64,000 nt of DNA from Flagellimonas aequoris (GTDB lineage: Bacteria > Bacteroidota > Bacteroidia > Flavobacteriales > Flavobacteriaceae), in assembly GCF_003584165.1 (NCBI RefSeq), contig NZ_QXFJ01000009.1, positions 1 to 64,000 of the forward strand. The letters run 5' to 3'. Below the pieces are notes generated by a model. The model had not been told where the DNA came from and ran no database searches. It saw only the letters and a program-made list of their open reading frames with translations. Of the stretch, positions 8,095-16,357 are shown in pieces. Position numbers and translations under genes: made by a program. The stretch's first letter is position 1, and every line of letters starts with the position of its first letter.

Positions 8095-9357
8095 TTATGA
8101 AATTCCCCAGGCCTCTTTCAATTTTTGTGCGGCCTCATAGTTTGAAATTTTGAGATAACGGCGGAAAGCCTTTTCTGATTTATGGCCTGAAATTTTCATG
8201 ATGAGTTGCACATCAATACCATTTAGGTAAGCATTGGTGCAAAAAGAACGCCTACAGGTATGGGAACTTATCAATTTATATTTCTCCAAAAGTTGGGCTT
8301 CTTTAATTGTTCCCCGTTTATGTTCAATTTCTACTTTTTGGTGAAGTTTGGCCGAATCCCCAAGTTCCTTTATGCGCCTGTTGAAAGTGAATGAATCAAT
8401 ATCAGGGGCATATCCATCATATTTTCTCAAAATGCTCTTGACTTGGGAACGAAGTGGCACTACAATTCGGCCAGAAGTCTTCTTTTGTCGGATATTCAAA
8501 AACCCATTATCATCCAAATACTCAGGTCGAATCCTTGAAATATCAGAAAACCGAAGCCCTGTCAAACACCCAATTACAAAGAAGTCTTTTACTTTCCTCA
8601 ATTCTTCATCGGCTTTACAATCTACGGCTGCAATAGCCTGAATTTCATCATCGGACAAATAGATGTGATCCACTTCTTCTTGGACTACCTTGAATGCCGA
8701 AAGATCTATGAGCTTTATACGGTTTCTTCGCATACGGTCGTTTAAGAAAGCCTTTAAGTTTTTAACCAACTTGCCTATGGTGTTGTTCTTCATTCCGACA
8801 CCCCCATTCTTTAATGGAGCATGGTACGCTAGGTAATCCGTCCATTCTTGATAGAAATGATAATCAAAGGCATTGAAATCGATGATGATTCCCGAAAATT
8901 CCTGGAAACCCTCCAAATGCTTTCTAAGTGAATTGTAATCCTTGATAACATCTTTGACCACCTTGCTCTTTTTACTTTCTAGATAATGGTCAAATTCAGT
9001 AAAAAAGTCTTGGACAGGTTTTGAATTGATGGACGGTTCACCTTCTTCAAATTGTTTCTTGAACATCTTTTTTGAAAGTGGCCTGCCCTGATTTCGATAG
9101 CTGGAAACAATTTGATTGGCCAAGCTGTCCATTTGGGTAAGTTGGACAAATTCAGAACCCACTTCCTTTGATTTTTTAAGGAACGATTTATCCTTGTTCC
9201 AATACTTCATGGCAATTTCAATTCCCGTATCGATTTGGATTCTTACATGACGATTTTCATAGTATCTTAATTTGATACTATGGGTGCCATTTTTGTTTGG
9301 TAATTCTGAAATATAAAAATTGTAATTATACATTTGCGTGCTGCATTCGTGCTGCAT
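8095..9357 (-). CDS. Tyrosine-type site-specific integrase
   Basis: A 420-residue phage-type recombinase with an N-terminal arm-binding region, a SAM-like core-binding region (about 120-225) and a C-terminal catalytic domain. The catalytic residues appear complete: Arg in CLTGLRFSDISRI, Lys in QKKTSGRIVVPL, the HxxR motif (SHTCRRSF), His in KISGHKSEKAF and the nucleophile Tyr in RRYLKIS. This arrangement is typical of Bacteroidota mobile-element integrases. It lies at the right edge of the AT-rich island and reads back into it, so it probably inserted the island. ATG at 9357 was taken; another Met lies eight codons in. No tRNA target is visible next to it. Confidence 0.92.
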   Translation of the reverse strand: MQHECSTQMYNYNFYISELPNKNGTHSIKLRYYENRHVRIQIDTGIEIAMKYWNKDKSFLKKSKEVGSEFVQLTQMDSLANQIVSSYRNQGRPLSKKMFKKQFEEGEPSINSKPVQDFFTEFDHYLESKKSKVVKDVIKDYNSLRKHLEGFQEFSGIIIDFNAFDYHFYQEWTDYLAYHAPLKNGGVGMKNNTIGKLVKNLKAFLNDRMRRNRIKLIDLSAFKVVQEEVDHIYLSDDEIQAIAAVDCKADEELRKVKDFFVIGCLTGLRFSDISRIRPEYLDDNGFLNIRQKKTSGRIVVPLRSQVKSILRKYDGYAPDIDSFTFNRRIKELGDSAKLHQKVEIEHKRGTIKEAQLLEKYKLISSHTCRRSFCTNAYLNGIDVQLIMKISGHKSEKAFRRYLKISNYEAAQKLKEAWGIS

Positions 9358-10193
9358 TTTTCATGAAAAGTAGTGTTTTATGATGTAAAATAAAAATCAA
9401 TATTCAATTAAATAATTGATTATCAGTAAAATACTGTATGTTAATGATATGTTAAAAATGTAGGGCAGCATCCCGTCCAGACCGCTTACCAAAATCCTAA
9501 TTAGTTACTTAATAACTAGTTAGGATTTTTTGGTTTAATAACTGTACGATTCCTGTATGGTAAAAATCCTCTAACTTCCTTTTCAAAGTTAATTTTCACC
9601 TATCGCTGCTCTCTATGTGTGTGTAGCTCGAACAGTAGTTTTAGTTAATTTTCAATTGGTATTAAATCGGTGGATAAACTAATTTTCAATGTACTCAAAA
9701 GGAGAAAATCAGTAAAATATCTGGTTATAGCGTTCAATTAAAGGGCTTTGGGGATACTTGGATATATTGACTTCATCGGTTTTTTTATTTTGTTATCCAC
9801 GGTTTGATTAATTTCATTTTGAGTTGAAAGTTTCAAATTCAAAAAACCAAACCTTTATCTGTAGATACCCCGATCTTTAGGACAGGTTTTCTACAAAAAA
9901 ATTATTATTATCAAGCCGCTCTTTAAAATAAGTCGATTAGTCCTTTTGTAGATACCCCAAAAATTTGGGAATGTAAGTCAAGGAATAAATTTCCTGGAAA
10001 AAAAGTATAATAAAAAGGGTCACATTTCTAATTGCTGATGTAGAAGCACAAAGATTTTCACATTTTTTTAAGAAAAAAAGCGAAAATACTCCCTCTCAGT
10101 CAACAAATAATCCTTCTCGGATACAAAGTAATCCCTTACAGATCCATAAACCTCTTTAATTTTATCATTGTAAATCAAACGGTTACAAATAAA
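9358..10193. other. Non-coding island junction
   Basis: No convincing gene in these 836 bases. They hold the integrase leader, a long hairpin (9491-9530), and a 12-base direct repeat TGTAGATACCCC at 9860-9871 and 9947-9958, 87 bases apart. Composition is very AT-rich up to about 10190 and then changes sharply to the more GC-rich MauE-like gene. The right boundary of the integrated island (attachment site) is expected here, but I cannot identify its core without the other end. Confidence 0.6.
9491..9530. terminator. Long near-perfect hairpin, possible terminator or attachment-site structure
   Basis: Two 17-base arms with a single mismatch flank the loop CTTAA, ending in a run of T. The 5' arm begins AAAATCCTAATTAG and the 3' arm ends TTAGGATTTTT. 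It sits about 130 bases upstream of the integrase start, where no gene ends on the plus strand. It may be a bidirectional terminator or a structure at the island edge. Confidence 0.5.
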
Positions 10194-11909
10194 ATGAAAT
10201 GGATCGTAAAACATAGAAGGATTATTGTGGAGGTCATATGTCTGTTGTACATCATCCTTTTTGCTTATGCCGCTGTCAGCAAACTGTTGGATTTTGAAAG
10301 TTTTCGCATTCAATTGGCCCAGTCCCCCCTTCTTACCGCACATGCGGATTGGGTGGCCTGGACGGTTCCCCTTTCAGAACTCATCGTGGCCGGAATGCTT
10401 TTTGTTACCCGGCTGCGGTTTTGGGGGCTGAATGCTGCCTTTTTCCTTATGGTCATGTTTACCACCTATATTGTCATCATCCTGAATTTTACCGACTTCA
10501 TCCCCTGCTCCTGTGGTGGTGTTCTGGAGGATTTGGGATGGACCGAACATTTGGTCTTCAATCTCCTTTTTGTGCTTTTGGCACTGATCGGCATCCTTCT
10601 ATTGGACCCAAAGGGCAGCTACAGGAGAAACAAAGGCCAACAGCGGAACAATCCTTCGGAACCAAAAAAATTGATGGGCAAACCGCTTGTAATCATAGTG
10701 GCACTTGCCTTGGGAAGTATGTCCCTGGTGACGGGCCTATTTCTATGGAGCGAGAATATGGTCCACCATCGGAACAATTTCACCCGACGTTATCCCCACC
10801 ACCCCATAAAACGCACCCATGAACTGGATCTGGGCTTCAATTCCTATTATTTGGCCGGAGCTGGCCAGGGCAGGATATTTTTGGCCAATCCCACTTCCCC
10901 GCTCCATATGGTGGTCAGTGATACCACTTTAAGGGATACGCTACACATCCAAATGAAGATCCCCCATGAAAACATAGGTTTTCGATCCATCAAGACCGTT
11001 GTATACCCTCCCTATTTCTATTTCATGGACGGGACGGTACCCATTATATTCAGGGGCAGTACCGATACATGGACCGCTAATCCCATATTAAGGGGCAAAG
11101 CCTATTTTTCATTGGCAATACCACTGTCCCCCAACACTTTTGCCATACGGGCACGCAGTACCCAAAACAACGAAAATGAACTTGGACTGGTCCGGTTGGG
11201 GGACAGCATCCCATTGTCGTTGAAGCCCGACCTCCTACAAAAACAGGTGGACGGCGTCTTTGATACCGATGGGGTATTGTTGCACGACCCGATATCGAAC
11301 CAAGTGGTATATGTCCATTATTATCATAACAAGATCATTTTGGCCGATACCCTATTACAAAGAACACACTATGGTCGGACCATCGATACCATCAGTTTTC
11401 CCCAGATAAAGGTGGCCACGCTTCAAAAGAGCAATCAACGAAAAATGGCGGCCCCTCCCTTGATCGTCAACAAAAGGGCCGCGGTCAGCAATGGCCTTCT
11501 CTTTGTCCAAGGAAATCTCCTGGGCAGGAACGAATCCGAATTTATGTGGAAAAGGGCCTCGGTCATAGACGTTTACAATTTGATGGATTCAAGCTATGTC
11601 CTCAGTTTTTATGTGCACCATATACGGAAAGAACCCCTTAAGGATTTTTTGGTCGCCGAGGGAAATTTCATAGGGATCTTTGACCGGACCTTGGTCACCT
11701 ATAAACTGCAAGGGCCGCCTTTTGATACCATAAGGGCAAATGCCCAAAAAGATACACTTGCAATAATGCAGGATTCGCGCCAAAAACCGGCACAGCTCGG
11801 GCAGGCAACCCAAAGTGCCGGACAAAGATATCCGGATGCCCCACCTCAAGGTACAAGGCCTATCACCTTGTTGTTGGAGCTGAACAAAAGCATGGGTCTT
11901 AATTTTTAA
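10194..11909 (+). CDS. MauE/DoxX-type redox membrane protein with periplasmic propeller-like domain
   Basis: A 571-residue membrane protein. Residues about 10-140 are a MauE-like four-helix domain (IVEVICLLYIILFAYAAVSK at the first helix) with a CSCGG cysteine motif at about 104, as in membrane partners of thiol-disulfide systems. A fifth hydrophobic helix (PLVIIVALALGSMSLVTGL, about 164-182) leads to a roughly 380-residue C-terminal region of beta-strand character with repeated hydrophobic-aromatic blocks, resembling a beta-propeller and predicted to face the periplasm. The stop is 10 bases before a small four-cysteine secreted protein, so the two should be co-transcribed. Likely role: moving electrons or disulfides to that small protein, or sensing or anchoring it. 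The fusion is the unusual part. Confidence 0.7.
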   Translation: MKWIVKHRRIIVEVICLLYIILFAYAAVSKLLDFESFRIQLAQSPLLTAHADWVAWTVPLSELIVAGMLFVTRLRFWGLNAAFFLMVMFTTYIVIILNFTDFIPCSCGGVLEDLGWTEHLVFNLLFVLLALIGILLLDPKGSYRRNKGQQRNNPSEPKKLMGKPLVIIVALALGSMSLVTGLFLWSENMVHHRNNFTRRYPHHPIKRTHELDLGFNSYYLAGAGQGRIFLANPTSPLHMVVSDTTLRDTLHIQMKIPHENIGFRSIKTVVYPPYFYFMDGTVPIIFRGSTDTWTANPILRGKAYFSLAIPLSPNTFAIRARSTQNNENELGLVRLGDSIPLSLKPDLLQKQVDGVFDTDGVLLHDPISNQVVYVHYYHNKIILADTLLQRTHYGRTIDTISFPQIKVATLQKSNQRKMAAPPLIVNKRAAVSNGLLFVQGNLLGRNESEFMWKRASVIDVYNLMDSSYVLSFYVHHIRKEPLKDFLVAEGNFIGIFDRTLVTYKLQGPPFDTIRANAQKDTLAIMQDSRQKPAQLGQATQSAGQRYPDAPPQGTRPITLLLELNKSMGLNF

Positions 11910-11919
11910 ATTTATTATT

Positions 11920-12192
11920 ATGAGAAAAAATCTTTTAAAAACAATCATGCCCGCTATAGCAATCGTTTTTGCCGTGGCGGCCGCCTTTGCCACACAGGTA
12001 AAGACTGAAAGCAGTTCCGCCCTAGTGGATGCATATATCCCTATGGGGCCTGGACAACCTTGTCAAAGCACTCCGATCCAATGTGATACGGATGTGAAGG
12101 ACAACATTTGTACTTACGGTGACCAAGATGCCTTTGGGTTGGCAAATGATGGCGATCTGACCAGTTGTAGTATTGATCTCTATAGGGATTAA
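11920..12192 (+). CDS. Small secreted four-cysteine protein, DUF6520-like
   Basis: A 90-residue protein with an N-terminal hydrophobic signal-like helix (MPAIAIVFAVAAAFATQ, residues 10-26) and a short polar exported part with Cys48, Cys55, Cys64 and Cys83. Four cysteines are enough for two disulfide bonds. It resembles the small DUF6520-type proteins of Flavobacteriia (family call from memory). It starts 10 bases after the MauE-propeller gene and is followed by a strong terminator, so the pair is a two-gene unit. A plausible reading is that the MauE domain oxidises or reduces this protein. It could be a signal peptide-like factor or a structural protein; the function is unknown. Confidence 0.7.
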   Translation: MRKNLLKTIMPAIAIVFAVAAAFATQVKTESSSALVDAYIPMGPGQPCQSTPIQCDTDVKDNICTYGDQDAFGLANDGDLTSCSIDLYRD

Positions 12193-12225
12193 ATAGCTAT
12201 GATCTGGTAATTTGGCTGTGCAGTA

Positions 12226-12260
12226 GGGGAGCACCGGGAAATCGGTGCTCCCCTTTTTTT
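12226..12260. terminator. Bidirectional rho-independent terminator
   Basis: An 11-base-pair perfect stem (GGGGAGCACCG / CGGTGCTCCCC) with loop GGAAAT and a T run after it. It lies between the convergent four-cysteine gene and the S9 peptidase gene, and can end the former; on the other strand the run is weaker. Confidence 0.85.
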
Positions 12261-12268
12261 CAAGCATT

Positions 12269-14962
12269 TTATGGCTCTTCTTTGAGCATCCATTCCTTTT
12301 TTGGTTGGTCCTTTAGATAATGGCCTATCCATGCATTGATGCGACCACTGAGATCTTTTCGCTTTTCCATGTTCCGGATAGCATGTTTTTCCCCGGGATA
12401 GACCAAAAGCACATGGTCCTTTTTCAAACGCCTTAATGCCAAATAGAGTTCCACGCTCTGTGTCCAATGTACATTGCGATCATCCTTCCCGACCCATCCC
12501 AGCAATGGCGTATTGATGGAATGAGCTTGGTAAACCGGTGAGTTCTCGATAAAACCTTGAAAATTTCCCACAAAACTATTGCCCATTCGTAATTGATGGT
12601 GCTCGTACCGCCAAGCCTCCCCAAGACCCCATGCCTTGCCAATGGAAAGGTAACTACTGACCAGATCGGTAATCGCAACCCCCGCAATAGCTGTTGCAAA
12701 AATGTCCGTTTGGGAAATGATATAGGTGGTCTCAAAACCACCGAAGGATGCCCCATACAATCCAATCCTTTCAGGGTCGGCCAGACCCATATCAACCACC
12801 TTATTGACAGCAGAGACCACACAATCCAACGCACTCTCCCCAGGCTTGCCGATCTCGTACCGGATATCCGGGTAGAGCACCAAATACCCATTGGAGGCAA
12901 GGGCCGAAGTATTCATTATTTGATACTCCGATGGGGGCACTGCCTCATTCAATCTATACTGTTGCTCCTCATAGATGTGCACCATCATGGGGTATCTTTT
13001 CCCTGGTTCATAACCCGAAGGATACACCAATACCCCTTCAATTTCTTCACCCTCCTTGTTCTTATAACCGATCAATGAAGACCTGCCCCATTCATAGTCC
13101 GATTGAAAGGTATTGGGGTCAACCAAGATCTTGGGGTCTTGGCCCATTTTTAAGTGAACCAGTCGGGTCGGCTCTTCAAAAGTTTCTTCCAGATAAATAT
13201 AATCGTGGGTATCCTTTGCCTTTTTCAATCCATATATCCGCTTTGGTTTGTAAACCAAGGTCTGCAGGCCCTTTTTCTTGTTCCAAAAAAAATAACCGGA
13301 ACCTAGGTCGTCCCCCGATCCTTTCAAGACCAAACCCCTACTGCCATCAAAGTTACCATCCATAAAGTTGGAAAAATAATGTGTGGTGCCAAGTTCCAGG
13401 GCGGCGTCCCTATAAATCCGATATTGTATGCTTTTTTCCTTTCCCTTGGTCAGCCGTTTGTGTCGTTTGCCATCAGGCGAAATCTGCCAAATGTCATATC
13501 GGTCATAGACCAAAATCATGTTCCCTTTCTTGTCCCATCCGGGACTGCCGTAGGGCACTTCATCCTCCTCCCGCCCATAGTCCAAAAAAGACCATTCCGA
13601 TTTCAGGTTTTCGGTGAGGTTGACATGGACTCCCTTTTTAACATGGTACACCCACCAATCCCCGTTCTTGAAATACTTGAGGTAGCTCCCGTCCTCCGAC
13701 ATGCCCACATACTTGCCCCAATAGGGCAGCTTTTCTTGCAACAGACGCTGTTTTCCCGTGGCCAGTTCCTTTAGGTAAAAGTCCTTATCGGCATCCCGCT
13801 TGAATTGAGGCTCATTGTCCCACGGATTATATATCAGGGCATGATCAAACTTTGGGGTGGGAATCGCATAGGGATGCCCTGATGTGGACAGTTGCAGCGT
13901 TTTTTGGGTCTTGGGCCACCATGCCCAAACACGAACCTCATCAGGGAACAGGCCCAATAGCTGCCTTCGGGGATAAATCAATGGATCCTGGGCGTGCCAG
14001 AGTTCCACCATTTCGCCATCGGTTGGTCCTTTGGAGTCCAAGGAACCTTTTTGGGGCTCCAGTCCAAATAAAACCTTGGAATCGTCGGGGGCGACCAACA
14101 AACGGTAATCGGCCACTTTTAATCCCCATTTATCAAAAGAACCCTCTCCATCCAACCGGAACCAATTCATTGAGGAACCAATGATATGGAAATAAAGTCC
14201 CAGGCCATCTTTGGTTTCACCATCCTTCTGAAGGAAAGCGATACTGTTGCCGGAAGGACCCCACACCAATCGTTGGAAGGGAAATCTGGATTCCCGTAAT
14301 TCAACGGGTTCCCATTCACCGGGTCCCAAATCCAAAAGTTGAAGTGCATATGTCCCTTTTTCCCTTGTGATATAAAGGAGCTTGTCTCCCTTAGGGGAAA
14401 TAAGATGGGAATCCACTTCCTTTAGATCAAATGTCCTTTCCGTTTTCAGGGACCTGAATTCAAGATCATATCCGCTTTTTTCTGCTCCCATTTTTTTTAT
14501 CAGGAGCCCCGTACCATTCAATACCATTTCATGGCCCAATATGGGGCCAATGTCCTTTACATCCCCATTGCCGAGATTCTGTAATCGCAATGACCCTTCC
14601 TTGGATATGACCGCTTTATCGCCATCGGCCGTGAATTCCAATTGTCCCCCGCCCGGATGGACATACTGGGTATCTCCTTCCGTAGATTGGATAAAAAGGG
14701 TATCCTGCCCATAATCGTACTGCTTTGTGTAGGAGACCCATTGGCCATTATCGGAAATTTGGTGCAGGAAAAGGGTGCTCCACCGATGGTAGTCCTTTGG
14801 GGTCAGGGACTTTTTCGAGGTTACCTGCCCCCATAAGGGGCAGGTGGCTAACATCAATAAAATAAATGAAAACAAAACCTCTCGGTTTACCTTTGGTTCC
14901 CTTTCTCCGTTTCCTGGAATAAGAGTCAATATTCCCTTGTTTTGATCTGTTCTAATAACCAT
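12269..14962 (-). CDS. S9-family prolyl oligopeptidase-like serine peptidase
   Basis: An 897-residue exported serine peptidase. A hydrophobic segment (VLFSFILLMLATCPLWGQ) after about 28 residues looks like a signal peptide with a long n-region, so the true start could be later. Residues about 50-600 are repeating beta-propeller-like blocks; the C-terminal 250 residues are an alpha/beta-hydrolase with nucleophile Ser739 (GASFGG), acid Asp near 828 (WVGKDDRN) and His860 (GEKHAIRN). Such enzymes cleave short, often proline-containing, peptides. The start codon overlaps the susD-like stop by 11 bases, placing it last in a susC-susD-peptidase operon. The set therefore most likely captures peptides at the outer membrane and digests them in the periplasm. 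Confidence 0.88.
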   Translation of the reverse strand: MVIRTDQNKGILTLIPGNGEREPKVNREVLFSFILLMLATCPLWGQVTSKKSLTPKDYHRWSTLFLHQISDNGQWVSYTKQYDYGQDTLFIQSTEGDTQYVHPGGGQLEFTADGDKAVISKEGSLRLQNLGNGDVKDIGPILGHEMVLNGTGLLIKKMGAEKSGYDLEFRSLKTERTFDLKEVDSHLISPKGDKLLYITREKGTYALQLLDLGPGEWEPVELRESRFPFQRLVWGPSGNSIAFLQKDGETKDGLGLYFHIIGSSMNWFRLDGEGSFDKWGLKVADYRLLVAPDDSKVLFGLEPQKGSLDSKGPTDGEMVELWHAQDPLIYPRRQLLGLFPDEVRVWAWWPKTQKTLQLSTSGHPYAIPTPKFDHALIYNPWDNEPQFKRDADKDFYLKELATGKQRLLQEKLPYWGKYVGMSEDGSYLKYFKNGDWWVYHVKKGVHVNLTENLKSEWSFLDYGREEDEVPYGSPGWDKKGNMILVYDRYDIWQISPDGKRHKRLTKGKEKSIQYRIYRDAALELGTTHYFSNFMDGNFDGSRGLVLKGSGDDLGSGYFFWNKKKGLQTLVYKPKRIYGLKKAKDTHDYIYLEETFEEPTRLVHLKMGQDPKILVDPNTFQSDYEWGRSSLIGYKNKEGEEIEGVLVYPSGYEPGKRYPMMVHIYEEQQYRLNEAVPPSEYQIMNTSALASNGYLVLYPDIRYEIGKPGESALDCVVSAVNKVVDMGLADPERIGLYGASFGGFETTYIISQTDIFATAIAGVAITDLVSSYLSIGKAWGLGEAWRYEHHQLRMGNSFVGNFQGFIENSPVYQAHSINTPLLGWVGKDDRNVHWTQSVELYLALRRLKKDHVLLVYPGEKHAIRNMEKRKDLSGRINAWIGHYLKDQPKKEWMLKEEP

Positions 14963-16340
14963 CGTTCTGGGGGTTTAGGTTCGGGTTGGCCAAAAGCTCG
15001 GATTGTGGTATGGGGAACAGCAGATGGTACTCCTGCCAGTTCGGTTTTAACGGTCCAAGTACCTCCCCTGCTTTTTGAAAGCGTTTCAGATCGAACCAAC
15101 GATGGCCGAACTCCGTAAAGAGCTCATATCTTCTTTCCTGAACAAGGGCAGCCTCCACACCCATCCTGTCGAGACTTTCCAGATCCGAAAGGCCTGCACG
15201 GCCACGGATCTTGTTCAGGTCCGCTATGGCCCCATCAAAATCTCCCAATTGCATCCTGGCCTCTGCCCTGATCAAATAAAGTTCCCCCAATCGCAATACC
15301 ACCGAGTGCTCCACGGAGCTTCCAGTAGGTGCATTGGCCTTGTACTTGTAGGGATGGTACCAAACCGTGGTACCATTCGTTATGCCCCTGGTCCAATGAA
15401 CGACCCGTTGGTCTCCGGGAGCGAACCCGTCCATAAAGGATCGGGTAAGGGCACCTTGGTTGATAGGGGGTCCCGATTCAAATATATAGGTCTGGGCCTC
15501 CAGGGTATTTCCTTCGGACGATACTGGTTTCAACTGCCATAAGGTTCCCTTGCTCCCTTTCAAAAAAACCTCGTCCAGGTCTTCCTCCCATAAATAAAGA
15601 TCTGTCTTGTCCAGTACATCATCTGAAAGGGTCAGTGCCGTGTCCCAATCACCAGAATATAGGGCCGCCCTGGCCAAAAAGCCCACGGCCGCATATCGGT
15701 TCACCCTGACCCTATCCGGCGTCACATAAGATTCAGGGAGCAGATCGATGGCCCTTTCCAGATCCGACACCAATAGTTCGTAAATCTCGGAACTTCCCAA
15801 TTTACTGATCTGGGCATTCTCACGATAGTCCGTTCTGGTCACGTAGGGTATGTCCCCGAAAAGTTGGGACAGGTAAAAATGGATAAAACCCCTCAGAAAA
15901 AGGGCTTCTCCCTGTAGTTGTTCCCTATCCAATTCGGTAAGCGCAGTGTTATCTTCCAAGCCTTCCAAAATGGAATTACAGGCATAGATAAGGTTGTAAC
16001 TATTGTTCCATAACGTAGCCAGCTCCGGTTCCGTGGCCAATACGGAATGGATATTAAAATTGTAGATGGTTCCAATGCCGTCACCATAATGATCCAGCTC
16101 ATCCGCGTAATGTCCCAAAAGATTTCCAATGCCCCGGGAACCGCCAGTGATCAAGGTCTGACTTCGCAGTCCTGCGTAAATGTTCGCCAAGGCTGCCGTG
16201 GCCGTGGCCCTATCGGTAAATACGGCCCCATCCGTCAATTGGGAGGGTGGCAGGTCCGTTTCCACAAAATCCGTGCAGCCCGATATCAGCAATGACCACA
16301 CCAAAAGATAAAGGTGATATATTGTTCGTTTTATTTTCAT
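14952..16340 (-). CDS. SusD/RagB-like outer-membrane nutrient-binding lipoprotein
   Basis: A surface lipoprotein that caps the SusC-type transporter and binds its substrate. The lipobox is LLISGC after a short hydrophobic leader (MKIKRTIYHLYLLVWS), followed by the typical FVETDLPPSQLTDGAVF start of SusD proteins and helical TPR-like segments (ATAALANIYAGLRS; FLRGFIHFYLSQLFGDIPYV), and ends near LFPIPQSELLANPNLNPQN, a standard SusD C-terminus. I place the start at 16340, because the frame extension to 16439 runs through the susC gene and lacks a signal sequence. It starts 17 bases after susC and overlaps the peptidase gene. Confidence 0.93.
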   Translation of the reverse strand: MKIKRTIYHLYLLVWSLLISGCTDFVETDLPPSQLTDGAVFTDRATATAALANIYAGLRSQTLITGGSRGIGNLLGHYADELDHYGDGIGTIYNFNIHSVLATEPELATLWNNSYNLIYACNSILEGLEDNTALTELDREQLQGEALFLRGFIHFYLSQLFGDIPYVTRTDYRENAQISKLGSSEIYELLVSDLERAIDLLPESYVTPDRVRVNRYAAVGFLARAALYSGDWDTALTLSDDVLDKTDLYLWEEDLDEVFLKGSKGTLWQLKPVSSEGNTLEAQTYIFESGPPINQGALTRSFMDGFAPGDQRVVHWTRGITNGTTVWYHPYKYKANAPTGSSVEHSVVLRLGELYLIRAEARMQLGDFDGAIADLNKIRGRAGLSDLESLDRMGVEAALVQERRYELFTEFGHRWFDLKRFQKAGEVLGPLKPNWQEYHLLFPIPQSELLANPNLNPQNDGY

Positions 16341-16357
16341 CTGAATGCTATTTTGAG

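Noticed and set aside
10068-10343. 91-codon minus-strand frame
   Set aside because: It overlaps the 5' end of the MauE-like gene, has no domain and ends in low-complexity aromatic sequence.
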